Of a stretch of DNA of 7,363 bases, positions 1-6,227 are shown piece by piece (position 1 is the stretch's first letter; each line of letters opens with the position of its first letter). The translations under genes were made by a program, and so were the position numbers. The stretch is taken from contig JAGPUU010000366.1 in assembly GCA_018067325.1 (NCBI GenBank), positions 1 through 7,363 of the forward strand, written 5' to 3'. The DNA comes from Amphritea sp. GTDB taxonomy: Bacteria > Pseudomonadota > Gammaproteobacteria > Pseudomonadales > Balneatricaceae. Under the pieces are notes generated by a model. The model made no database searches, was not told the DNA's origin, and worked only from the letters and a program-made list of their open reading frames with translations.

Positions 1-155
<155 letters not shown>

Positions 156-170
156 TTTACATATCAAATG

Positions 171-214
171 ATCTGTAGGTGTTCATCTATTGAATGTCTG
201 CAGATTGTTTTTTT
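171..214 (+). terminator. Intrinsic terminator of glmS
   Basis: A long hairpin: ATCTGTAG-GTG-TTCA (171-185) pairs with TGAA-TGT-CTGCAGAT (191-205) around the loop TCTAT. The 15-bp stem includes four G-U wobbles. It is followed by TG and seven T residues (208-214), and an A-run upstream (166-168) could pair with the first Ts. It lies 45 bp after the glmS stop and separates glmS from the deaminase gene. Confidence 0.8.
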
Positions 215-270
215 GATCGAGCCGATTCTGTTTCAACATCACAATATCGACAGTCAAAGCGAGAATTAAT

Positions 271-1527
271 ATGGAGATTGTTAACGCTCGTCTGCGAAGT
301 AAAGTTGCCCTATATAGCTTGAAAATCAATAAAGGTTACTTTACTGCTATTTGCGAACAAGATGGGCCCCTGGATGCTATAGATGGGCAGATCGATGCTA
401 GTGGTAAGTTGGCCTGCGCCCCCTTTGTTGAACCACATATCCATCTGGATGCGGCGTTAACGGCCGGTGAACCTAACTGGAACCAGAGCGGCACTCTGTT
501 TGAGGGGATTGAGCGGTGGAGTGAGCGTAAGCCACTATTAAATGAAGCTGATATACGCCAACGGGCTATGAAAACGATCCAGTTGTTGGTGAGTCAGGGG
601 GTGCAATATATCCGTACCCATGCCGATGTCAGTGACCCAAGTCTGGTAGGTATTAAAACTCTTTGTGCGTTGCGGGATGAGCTTTCTGACAAAGTTGATA
701 TCCAGGTCGTAGCATTTCCTCAGGAGGGGTTGCTCTCCTATCCGGGTGGACTTGAGTTGATGGAGCAAGCGCTGCAGTTCGGCGCAGATGTTGTTGGGGG
801 TATTCCTCACTTCGAATACACCCGCGAGCTAGGCGAAGCTTCGATGAAACAGGTGATCGAGCTGGCACTAAAATATGACCGGCTAGTGGATGTTCACTGT
901 GATGAGACGGATGATCCTAACTCTCGTTTTCTTGAAGTACTGGCGGCAGAGGCACTGTTCAATAATATGGGCTCAAGAGTCACTGCCAGCCATACCACGG
1001 CGATGGGTTCTTACGATAATGCCTATTGCTCTAAGCTGTTTCGCTTGCTGAAAAAATCAGGCATTAACTTTGTTTCCTGTCCAACGGAGAGTATCCATCT
1101 GCAAGGGCGCTTTGACAGCTACCCTAAACGCCGTGGTCTTACCCGGGTAAAAGAACTTAACGCTGCGGGTCTAAATGTTTGCTTTGGTGAAGACTCAATC
1201 TTTGATCCCTGGTATTCCCTGGGTAATGGCAAACTATTACGTACTCTGGATTTCGGTCTGCATATCTGTCAGATGATGGGATATACAGATTTCAGCGCTG
1301 CACTTGATTTGATTACTGATAACAGCGCTCGGACGCTGAATATTCATGACAGTTATGGCATACAAGTCGGTAATCCAGGTAGTTTTATATTGCTAGATGG
1401 TGAAGACGATTACAGCGTGATTCGTCAGCAGGGGGAGGTCTTATTGTCAGTACGTCATGGTCAGGTGATTATGCGGCGCGAACTGGCCCGTGTGGTTTCT
1501 CCTGACTGGATCAACGATGATAATTAA
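271..1527 (+). CDS. codA: CodA-family cytosine deaminase, probable 5-methylcytosine deaminase variant
   Basis: A 418-residue amidohydrolase-superfamily protein colinear with E. coli CodA (427 aa), sharing long stretches such as PNWNQSGTLFEGIERW, RVTASHTTAM and HLQGRF. It should hydrolyse an aminopyrimidine to the oxo-pyrimidine plus ammonia in the cytosol, as pyrimidine salvage. Metal and catalytic residues are all present: H56 and H58 (PHIHLD), Q151 (FPQEG), H209 and E212 (DVHCDE), H241 (SHTTAM), D308 and W314. They map to CodA 61/63/156/214/217/246/313/319 with a constant offset of five. The exception is S309, which replaces Asp-314; E307 replaces the neighbouring His. The Asp-314 position discriminates cytosine from 5-methylcytosine in this family, so 5-methylcytosine is a likely substrate. 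The start at ATG 271 has a weak AGCGAGA ribosome site. No cytosine permease (codB) is adjacent. CodA-family membership is near certain; the substrate is inferred. Confidence 0.92.
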   Translation: MEIVNARLRSKVALYSLKINKGYFTAICEQDGPLDAIDGQIDASGKLACAPFVEPHIHLDAALTAGEPNWNQSGTLFEGIERWSERKPLLNEADIRQRAMKTIQLLVSQGVQYIRTHADVSDPSLVGIKTLCALRDELSDKVDIQVVAFPQEGLLSYPGGLELMEQALQFGADVVGGIPHFEYTRELGEASMKQVIELALKYDRLVDVHCDETDDPNSRFLEVLAAEALFNNMGSRVTASHTTAMGSYDNAYCSKLFRLLKKSGINFVSCPTESIHLQGRFDSYPKRRGLTRVKELNAAGLNVCFGEDSIFDPWYSLGNGKLLRTLDFGLHICQMMGYTDFSAALDLITDNSARTLNIHDSYGIQVGNPGSFILLDGEDDYSVIRQQGEVLLSVRHGQVIMRRELARVVSPDWINDDN

Positions 1528-1648
1528 TCTGCAAATTTGTCATTAAATATAATTTTTCTACTCAGTCTATTGTTCCCATATGCTTTGCCGATACAACAGG
1601 TTAGGATTGTTGCATCTGTTTCTTAATATGCGCTAACAAATAATAACT

Positions 1649-1653
1649 AGGAG
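1649..1653 (+). promoter_or_regulatory. Shine-Dalgarno site deciding the ATG 1662 start
   Basis: AGGAG ends 8 nt before ATG 1662. An alternative in-frame GTG at 1653 begins on its last base and so has no usable ribosome site. The protein therefore starts MIDPV, three residues shorter than the longest reading. Confidence 0.75.
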
Positions 1654-1661
1654 TGCGGAAT

Positions 1662-3152
1662 ATGATCGATCCCGTCAGTAGCTTTGCGATTAATTTCGTG
1701 GCAATTCTGGGCGGCCTTTTGCTGTTGATCGTCATCGGTGGATTAATAACTGGGTTGATTATTTATCAGATAGATAAACATCAAACCAAGCAGACTATTC
1801 GACGAAACTATCCGTTATTTGGCCGCTTCCGCTATGTTTTTGAGCATCTGGGTGAGTTCTTCCGGCAGTATTTCTTCGCCATGGACAGAGAAGAGATGCC
1901 CTTTAACCGGGCGCAGCGCAGTTGGTGTTATCGAGCCGCAAAGGATATCGATAATACTATCGCTTTTGGTTCATCCCGGGATCTGCGTATTCCCGGTACT
2001 TATTTCTTTCTTAACTGCCCGTTTCCTACTTTAAAAGAAGATGCGGTAAAGAATCAGCCGCTGCGAATTGGTCCTCACTGCCGTCAACCTTTTGATGCTA
2101 AATCATTCTTTAATATTTCCGGCATGAGCTACGGCGCCATATCAAAACCAGCTGTTCAGGCGCTTTCCCAGGGTGCCAGAGAGGCGGGTTGCTGGATGAA
2201 TACGGGTGAGGGTGGTTTGTCTCCATTCCATCTTGAAGGTGGTTGTGACATCGTTTGCCAGATAGGTACAGCCAAGTATGGTGTCCGTGATCAACAGGGC
2301 ATGCTCAACGATGAGAAGCTGAAAGAGAAAGCCGCCCATGAGCAGGTCAGGATGTTTGAAATCAAACTCAGTCAGGGGGCTAAGCCTGGTAAAGGTGGCA
2401 TGCTACCGGCTGAGAAGGTCAGTGCTGACATAGCGGCAATTCGGGGCATACCGGAAGGCCAGGCGTCCATCAGCCCAAATCGGCACCCGGATATTGCGTC
2501 AATCGATGATCTGCTGGATATGGTCAGCCATATTCGTGAGGTGACCGGCAAGCCGGTGGGTTTCAAGCTAGTACTGGGTTCGACTGATTGGCTGGATGAG
2601 TTCTGCGAGCGAATAGTCTCCCGGGGTATTGAAGAAGCGCCAGACTTTATTACTTTGGACAGTAGCGACGGCGGTACTGGTGCGGCACCGATGCCCCTGA
2701 TGGATAGTGTTGGGCTACCGCTAAGGGAAAGTTTACCGGCTTTGGTTAACAAGCTAATTATGCATGGTCTGCGGGATCGAATCAGGGTTGTCGCATCGGG
2801 TAAGTGTATCAACCCTACTGATGTCGCAGCTGCGCTCTGTATGGGGGCTGATTTCTGTGTCAGTGCCAGGGGCTTTATGTTTGCACTTGGTTGTATTCAG
2901 GCGTTGCAGTGTAATAAGAATACCTGCCCGACCGGTATTACAACCCATGATGAAGATTTGCAGCGAGGCTTAGTACCGGAAAATAAATCGGTAAGAGTGA
3001 CAAATTATCACAGGCATCTGGCGAATGAGGTGGAGATGATTGCCCATTCATGCGGTGTATCAGAGCCCCGCAAGCTAAAACGTAAACATGCAGCGATAGT
3101 GATAGACAGCGGTCGTTCAGTACCGCTGGATATTCTCTACCCAGAGATGTAA
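1662..3152 (+). CDS. Membrane-anchored FMN-binding glutamate-synthase-like protein
   Basis: A 496-residue protein with one N-terminal membrane helix (about residues 8-35), a basic cytosolic linker, then a glutamate synthase central/FMN domain (about 130-440). Diagnostic motifs are SGMSYGAIS (153-161), GEGG (182-185), GAKPGKGG (239-246), DGGTGAAP (336-343) and ASGK (378-381). C411, C417 and C422, spaced C-x5-C-x4-C in CNKNTCPTG, match the ligands of the 3Fe-4S cluster of GltB. The glutaminase and GXGXG domains of full GltB are absent, so it cannot be a classical glutamate synthase. This short 'GltB2-like' family has no settled reaction; FMN-dependent redox chemistry at the membrane is inferred. 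ATG 1662 is chosen because AGGAG (1649-1653) sits 8 nt upstream, whereas an in-frame GTG at 1653 overlaps that site. It starts 135 bp after the deaminase gene; co-transcription is possible but not shown. Confidence 0.88.
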   Translation: MIDPVSSFAINFVAILGGLLLLIVIGGLITGLIIYQIDKHQTKQTIRRNYPLFGRFRYVFEHLGEFFRQYFFAMDREEMPFNRAQRSWCYRAAKDIDNTIAFGSSRDLRIPGTYFFLNCPFPTLKEDAVKNQPLRIGPHCRQPFDAKSFFNISGMSYGAISKPAVQALSQGAREAGCWMNTGEGGLSPFHLEGGCDIVCQIGTAKYGVRDQQGMLNDEKLKEKAAHEQVRMFEIKLSQGAKPGKGGMLPAEKVSADIAAIRGIPEGQASISPNRHPDIASIDDLLDMVSHIREVTGKPVGFKLVLGSTDWLDEFCERIVSRGIEEAPDFITLDSSDGGTGAAPMPLMDSVGLPLRESLPALVNKLIMHGLRDRIRVVASGKCINPTDVAAALCMGADFCVSARGFMFALGCIQALQCNKNTCPTGITTHDEDLQRGLVPENKSVRVTNYHRHLANEVEMIAHSCGVSEPRKLKRKHAAIVIDSGRSVPLDILYPEM

Positions 3153-3160
3153 AAGAACTG

Positions 3161-3190
3161 AAAAAAAAGCCTGCATCAGCGGGCTTTTTA
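3161..3190 (+). terminator. Bidirectional intrinsic terminator between convergent genes
   Basis: Eight As, then GCCTGC (3169-3174), loop ATCA, GCGGGC (3179-3184) and TTTTT. The 6-bp stem has one G-U pair and extends through the A/T flanks. On the plus strand it ends the glutamate-synthase-like gene, whose stop is at 3152. On the minus strand the A-run becomes a run of eight Us and can end the small gene that stops at 3201. Confidence 0.9.
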
Positions 3191-3200
3191 TACCTGATCT

Positions 3201-3407
3201 TTAAATATCGTCAAACCAGAGCTCATCGTTAATTTGATGTTCGAGTTCTTTCTGTTGTTTGCGTTCTTCAATGGCGCGTCGGCAGGTAAGACTTTTCTTT
3301 GAGGCTTTCTTCAGTTTAGCCTGTTGTTTTTCCTCATCTATACCAACAATTATATCAAAGACTTCCGTTTGAATTTGACTGAGATCCTGATCTTTCCGTT
3401 TCAGCAT
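3201..3407 (-). CDS. Small charged hypothetical protein, possibly PA3496-like
   Basis: A 68-residue, highly charged protein with no signal peptide or membrane segment. It has a Lys/Gln/Glu-rich, probably helical middle (about residues 24-56) containing CRRAIEERKQQKELEHQ and an acidic aromatic tail, NDELWFDDI. The Arg/Glu-rich helix followed by an acidic tail recalls the short PA3496-type proteins of gammaproteobacteria. That comparison is from memory and only suggestive; no function is assigned. It is judged real because AGGAA (3416-3420) lies 8 nt upstream of the ATG and a terminator with a U-tract in its direction follows its stop. It is convergent with the glutamate-synthase-like gene and lies 209 bp downstream of hexR on the same strand, so it could be read with it or alone. 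Confidence 0.72.
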   Translation of the reverse strand: MLKRKDQDLSQIQTEVFDIIVGIDEEKQQAKLKKASKKSLTCRRAIEERKQQKELEHQINDELWFDDI

Positions 3408-3500
3408 AGCACTGGTTCCTATACCTTCTGTAAAATCTATCTGAAAGCCTAAAACGAGGGCTGGCTAACAGACCATTTTGCTTTATTGGTAACAGATAAC

Positions 3501-3525
3501 CTCTTTTTTATAACAGAAAAAAGAG
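3501..3525. repeat. AT-rich inverted repeat downstream of hexR
   Basis: CTCTTTTTT (3501-3509) and AAAAAAGAG (3517-3525) form a perfect 9-bp inverted repeat around the loop ATAACAG. It lies between the hexR stop and the small minus-strand gene. The stem is weak and no T-tract follows on either strand, so it may be part of a terminator region or a promoter-proximal element. Confidence 0.4.
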
Positions 3526-3540
3526 AATTTCAAGGATGCA

Positions 3541-3560
3541 GAGGCCTGAAAAAAGGCCTC
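3541..3560 (-). terminator. GC-rich hairpin after hexR, possible terminator
   Basis: GAGGCCT (3541-3547), loop GAAAAA, AGGCCTC (3554-3560) is a perfect 7-bp hairpin 57 bp past the hexR stop on the minus strand. No U-run follows immediately on the minus strand, but a T-rich stretch comes about 15-25 bases later. It could be an imperfect terminator or an mRNA 3'-end stabiliser. Confidence 0.4.
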
Positions 3561-3616
3561 AACGGGAGATATAGTGACGGAAGAAGGTTACAGAAATGAG
3601 AAAAAAGGTATAGAAA

Positions 3617-4498
3617 TCAGTCAGCAGGCTTTCGTAAAGGCAGGCGTTTATCGTTCTGACGCAGGCTCTTCAGGCTGCGCTTGATAGTTTTGAGGTGGTC
3701 GAGCAGTCCTGGACCTAGTTTCATTGCTACACCAACGGCTAGTACATCAATAACTACCAGATGAACAACCCTTGAAGACATCAGCGTACTGAGATCTTTA
3801 TCTTCTTCCAGGTCGATATGAATTGATATCGATGCCAGATCTGCTAGTGGTGTATTACTTGGGCAAAGTGATATAACAGTTACCCCGGCGTCTTTAACCA
3901 GTTTTACCGAATGCAGTAGGTCCTTGGTGCGGCCTGTTTGAGATATAGCGATGACTACATCCTGCTCCGTCAGAGTCGTTGCCGATATCATCTGCATGTG
4001 TGGGTCAGAATAGGCAGAGGTTGCTATTTTTAAGCGATGAAACTTGTGCTGAGCGTCATTACAGACGGGAGCGGATGCTCCAAAGCCATAGAGTTCCAGA
4101 CGGTTAGTACTGGCAATCGCATCAATAGCGGCTTCAAGGGTTTCAGCGTTAAGTTCTTCCCGGACACGTATCATGTTGCCGACGGTTGAATCGAAGATCT
4201 TCTGCTTAAACTCGCTGACAGTATCTTTACTGTTGAGGGAGAATTGCTCGAAGTTAGCATTGCTCGCAAGGCCTTGTGCTAACGTCAGCTTAAAATCCTG
4301 AAACCCGTCATAGTTAAGTGCTCGACAGAAACGTACTACGGTAGGCTCACTCACATTAGCTTCGGAGGCCAGATCAACAATCCGCATATGGATTACATCC
4401 GCAGGGTTCTCCAGAACGTAGTCAGCAACTTTCTGTTCCGACTTGCGGAGGTTGGATTTTGCATCAGCAATAGATTTAAGAAGGTTAAGGGACTGCAA
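3617..4498 (-). CDS. hexR: HexR, RpiR-family regulator of central carbon metabolism
   Basis: A 293-residue RpiR-family regulator, close to the usual HexR length. The N-terminal helix-turn-helix domain (about 1-77) contains VSEPTVVRFCRALNYDGFQD (49-68), a signature nearly identical to HexR. The C-terminal SIS domain (about 125-260) has YGFGASAP (137-144), the phosphosugar-binding ISQTGRTKDLL (185-195) and SRVVHLVVIDVLA (242-254). HexR homologues bind 2-keto-3-deoxy-6-phosphogluconate and control zwf, edd, eda, gap and other central carbon genes in Pseudomonas and Shewanella; this role is inferred from homology. The start is TTG at 4498: no ATG or GTG lies between it and the first conserved residues, and an in-frame stop lies at 4547-4549. 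A weak GACGGAA ribosome site precedes it. The gene is divergent from the TRAP binding protein and not beside zwf, edd or pyk. Confidence 0.93.
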   Translation of the reverse strand: MQSLNLLKSIADAKSNLRKSEQKVADYVLENPADVIHMRIVDLASEANVSEPTVVRFCRALNYDGFQDFKLTLAQGLASNANFEQFSLNSKDTVSEFKQKIFDSTVGNMIRVREELNAETLEAAIDAIASTNRLELYGFGASAPVCNDAQHKFHRLKIATSAYSDPHMQMISATTLTEQDVVIAISQTGRTKDLLHSVKLVKDAGVTVISLCPSNTPLADLASISIHIDLEEDKDLSTLMSSRVVHLVVIDVLAVGVAMKLGPGLLDHLKTIKRSLKSLRQNDKRLPLRKPAD

Positions 4499-4540
4499 GT
4501 TAGATTCCGTCTTCAGGTTATGCGTAATGTAACGGCAATG

Positions 4541-4549
4541 AGTATATCA
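4541..4549 (-). promoter_or_regulatory. Candidate extended -10 promoter of hexR
   Basis: Read on the minus strand the sequence is TGATATACT: an extended -10 (TGn) followed by TATACT, one base off TATAAT. It would start transcription about 35 nt before the TTG codon. No convincing -35 box sits at 16-18 bp, as is usual for extended -10 promoters. No experimental support. Confidence 0.4.
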
Positions 4550-4608
4550 GTAATTTAGATTAAGAGAATAAACGCATAGCCTATTATTACCGCTATTTAG
4601 TTGTGAGA

Positions 4609-4635
4609 AAGCTCATATAGTAGAGAGCTTACTAT
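4609..4635. repeat. Two overlapping inverted repeats between hexR and the TRAP gene
   Basis: AAGCTC (4609-4614) with GAGCTT (4625-4630) is a perfect 6-bp inverted repeat with a 10-base gap. Overlapping it, ATAGTA (4617-4622) with TACTAT (4630-4635) is a second perfect 6-bp repeat with a 7-base gap. They lie just upstream of the candidate TRAP promoter, a suitable place for an operator. No known consensus was recognised. Confidence 0.4.
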
Positions 4636-4641
4636 TTGAAA

Positions 4642-4670
4642 TTGCAGGATTTATAACTAGGTGCTATGTT
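4642..4670 (+). promoter_or_regulatory. Candidate sigma-70 promoter of the TRAP binding protein gene
   Basis: TTGCAG (4642-4647), a 17-bp spacer, and TATGTT (4665-4670) fit -35 and -10 boxes at standard spacing. They would give a 5' leader of about 45 nt before the GTG start, which has a strong AGGGAG ribosome site (4709-4714). Prediction from sequence alone. Confidence 0.4.
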
Positions 4671-4721
4671 CATTGGGTTATGTATAAAAATAGAACAAAA
4701 TGACGATTAGGGAGAAGCCTT

Positions 4722-5852
4722 GTGAAACGTCGTGCGATTGTTAAAGTCCTGGGGTTAGGTGCTGCTGCGGTAGGCCTGGCTGCTTGTACGGAACAAAAAG
4801 CTCCGGTTGCTGATTGTAAACCGGTTGCTCAGCCTGCTGCACCAGTAGCGGCTAAGCCTGAAACCATCGAATGGAAGATGGTTACAACCTGGCCAAAAAA
4901 CTTCCCCGGTTTGGGGACGGGTGCGAATAACCTGGCAGACCTGATCGGCGCAATGTCCGGTGGACGGATCAAAGTAAAAGTCTATGGCGCTAAAGAGTTA
5001 GTCGGCGCGCTAGAGATCTTTGATGCCGTATCCCGTGGTACTGCAGAAATGGGTCATGGTGCTGCATACTATTGGAAAGGTAAGACTCGTGCCGCGCAGT
5101 TCTTTGCCGCGGTTCCTTTCGGACTTACCGCGCAGGAAATGAATTCATGGCTGTATCACGGTGGTGGTATGGAGCTATGGGAAGAAGTCTACGCCGAGTT
5201 CGGTCTGATTCCTGGTGCGGCGGGTAATACCGGTGTGCAGATGGGTGGCTGGTTTAACCGTGAGATTAACTCTCTAGACGACCTGAAAGGCTTGAAAATG
5301 CGTATCCCGGGTCTGGGTGGTGAAGTGCTCAAGCGGGCAGGTGGTACACCGGTACTGTTGCCTGGTGGTGAGATATTCCCATCACTACAGTCCGGAGCTA
5401 TTGATGCAACTGAGTGGGTAGGTCCATATAACGATATGGCCTTCGGTCTGCATAAAGCAGCTAAATATTACTACTATCCGGGATGGCATGAGCCAGGCAC
5501 AACCCTGGAAAGCTTCATCAATAAAGAAGCCTTCGATAAGCTGCCTGAGGACCTGCAGGTTATTGTACGTAGTGCTATTCGTGTGGCGAACCAGGATATG
5601 CTGGCTGATTTCACAGCGAAGAATAACCGTGCTCTGGAACAGTTAGTAAATGAACACGGTGTTGAATTGCGTCAGTTCCCGGATGAGGTTCTTAAGGAAA
5701 TTAAGACTTTATCAGATGCGGTAGTGTCTGAAGAGGCGGCGAAAGATCCAATGTCGCAGAAAGTCTTTGAGTCTTTCGTTAAGTTCCGTGATCAGGCCAC
5801 CAAGTGGCATGCGGTATCTGAGCAGGCTTATCTGAACGCTCGATCTTTGTAA
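4722..5852 (+). CDS. TRAP transporter DctP-family substrate-binding lipoprotein
   Basis: A 376-residue extracytoplasmic solute receptor of the TRAP (DctP/TakP-like) family. The N-terminus MKRRAIVK has twin arginines, a hydrophobic stretch (9-21) and a lipobox LAAC with Cys-22, so the mature form should be a lipoprotein, perhaps Tat-exported. An Ala/Pro-rich linker (about 33-46) precedes the binding domain starting WKMVTTWPKNFPG. Ligand motifs typical of the 2-oxo-acid/lactate branch are present: NTGVQMGGW with Q173, LKMRIPG with R194 (the carboxylate-binding Arg), ATEWVGPYND (229-238) and YYYYPGWHEPG (249-259). This suggests 2-oxo or 2-hydroxy acids as ligands, inferred from TakP. GTG at 4722 has AGGGAG 7 nt upstream. 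No DctQ or DctM membrane genes follow and a terminator closes the gene, so it appears to be an orphan receptor that must pair with permeases encoded elsewhere. Confidence 0.92.
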   Translation: MKRRAIVKVLGLGAAAVGLAACTEQKAPVADCKPVAQPAAPVAAKPETIEWKMVTTWPKNFPGLGTGANNLADLIGAMSGGRIKVKVYGAKELVGALEIFDAVSRGTAEMGHGAAYYWKGKTRAAQFFAAVPFGLTAQEMNSWLYHGGGMELWEEVYAEFGLIPGAAGNTGVQMGGWFNREINSLDDLKGLKMRIPGLGGEVLKRAGGTPVLLPGGEIFPSLQSGAIDATEWVGPYNDMAFGLHKAAKYYYYPGWHEPGTTLESFINKEAFDKLPEDLQVIVRSAIRVANQDMLADFTAKNNRALEQLVNEHGVELRQFPDEVLKEIKTLSDAVVSEEAAKDPMSQKVFESFVKFRDQATKWHAVSEQAYLNARSL

Positions 5853-5866
5853 GCTTTCTTATGTAA

Positions 5867-5898
5867 GAAAAAAAACAGGCTTTTGTGCCTGTTTTTTT
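5867..5898 (+). terminator. Intrinsic terminator of the TRAP receptor gene
   Basis: A run of As, ACAGGC (5875-5880), loop TTTTGT, GCCTGT (5887-5892), then Ts to 5898. The flanking A and T runs extend the stem. It lies about 15 bp after the stop codon and shows that the receptor gene is not followed by co-transcribed permease genes. Confidence 0.92.
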
Positions 5899-5932
5899 AT
5901 GCCTTAAAATCTGGCTTTTCAAAGGTTATCTC

Positions 5933-6043
5933 TGGAAGCGTTTATATAGTGATGCTGTATTTATGATGACAGGTTCAAATGTATATGCCTCAGGGACAGG
6001 AACGACTAATGGTGATCAGACTCCACAGGGGAACCCACTTTAG
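5933..6043 (+). pseudogene. Possible decayed small secreted-peptide gene
   Basis: An open frame reads W-KRLYSDAVFMMTGSNVYA, then SGTGTTNGDQTPQGNPL and a TAG. It looks like a poor signal peptide with a VYA cleavage site followed by a short Gly/Thr/Asn-rich mature peptide. AAAGG (5921-5925) lies 7 nt before the TGG codon at 5933, exactly where a start codon would be expected, so TGG may be a mutated ATG. The only in-frame ATGs are at 5963 and 5966 and lack a ribosome site; from 5963 a 26-residue peptide would result. A hairpin terminator follows at 6100-6117, consistent with a former or living short transcription unit. It shares no clear sequence with the tandem peptides downstream. It could equally be chance or a structured RNA. 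Confidence 0.25.
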
Positions 6044-6099
6044 GTTAAGGAAAATGGTACCTAATCTTACCTCGCCCCTGTATTTAAAACTTCTTCGCT

Positions 6100-6117
6100 A
6101 AGCCGTAAGGCTTTTTT
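6100..6117 (+). terminator. Short intrinsic terminator
   Basis: AAGCC (6100-6104), loop GTAA, GGCTT (6109-6113) followed by further Ts to 6117. The 5-bp stem is short but has a GNRA-like tetraloop and a T-run. It lies downstream of the possible small peptide gene and not after any confident gene. Confidence 0.55.
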
Positions 6118-6194
6118 ACCTAACCGGATTCACACCTATTTTTTATAACGTTTATATAGCGTTAAGATTTAAATGTTATAACGAGAATAGTGAT

Positions 6195-6227
6195 TTTCAG
6201 CCGGATTTCAGGAAAGTCTCATATATT
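6195..6227 (+). promoter_or_regulatory. Promoter block of peptide unit 1
   Basis: TTTCAG at 6195-6200 and again at 6206-6211, an 11-bp period, then 10 bp to TATATT (6222-6227), a likely -10 box. No normal -35 is present at 16-18 bp. The geometry resembles activator sites of OmpR/PhoB-type response regulators, which use direct repeats 11 bp apart in place of a -35 box. The same layout occurs in units 2 and 3. Confidence 0.55.

Noticed and set aside
1653..1661. Upstream GTG start for the glutamate-synthase-like protein
   Set aside because: The GTG overlaps the AGGAG ribosome site that correctly serves ATG 1662, leaving no site for itself.
1528..1661. Terminator or promoter between the deaminase and the glutamate-synthase-like gene
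   Set aside because: Only weak stems (for example CAACA/TGTTG) and a poor TTAGGA-N17-TAATAT pair are visible, not enough for a call.
2372..2812. 146-codon minus-strand open frame inside the glutamate-synthase-like gene
   Set aside because: It is a shadow of a well-supported gene, with a Ser/Pro/Arg-rich, featureless translation.
3490..3501. 12-bp word TAACAGATAACC shared with 6566-6577
   Set aside because: One such 12-bp match is expected by chance in a window of this size, and the contexts are unrelated.
4549..4564. HexR-like operator AGTAAT-TTAG-ATTAAG near the hexR promoter
   Set aside because: It resembles the TGTAAT-N3-ATTACA palindrome, but the gap is one base too long and several half-site bases mismatch, so I do not call an autoregulatory site.
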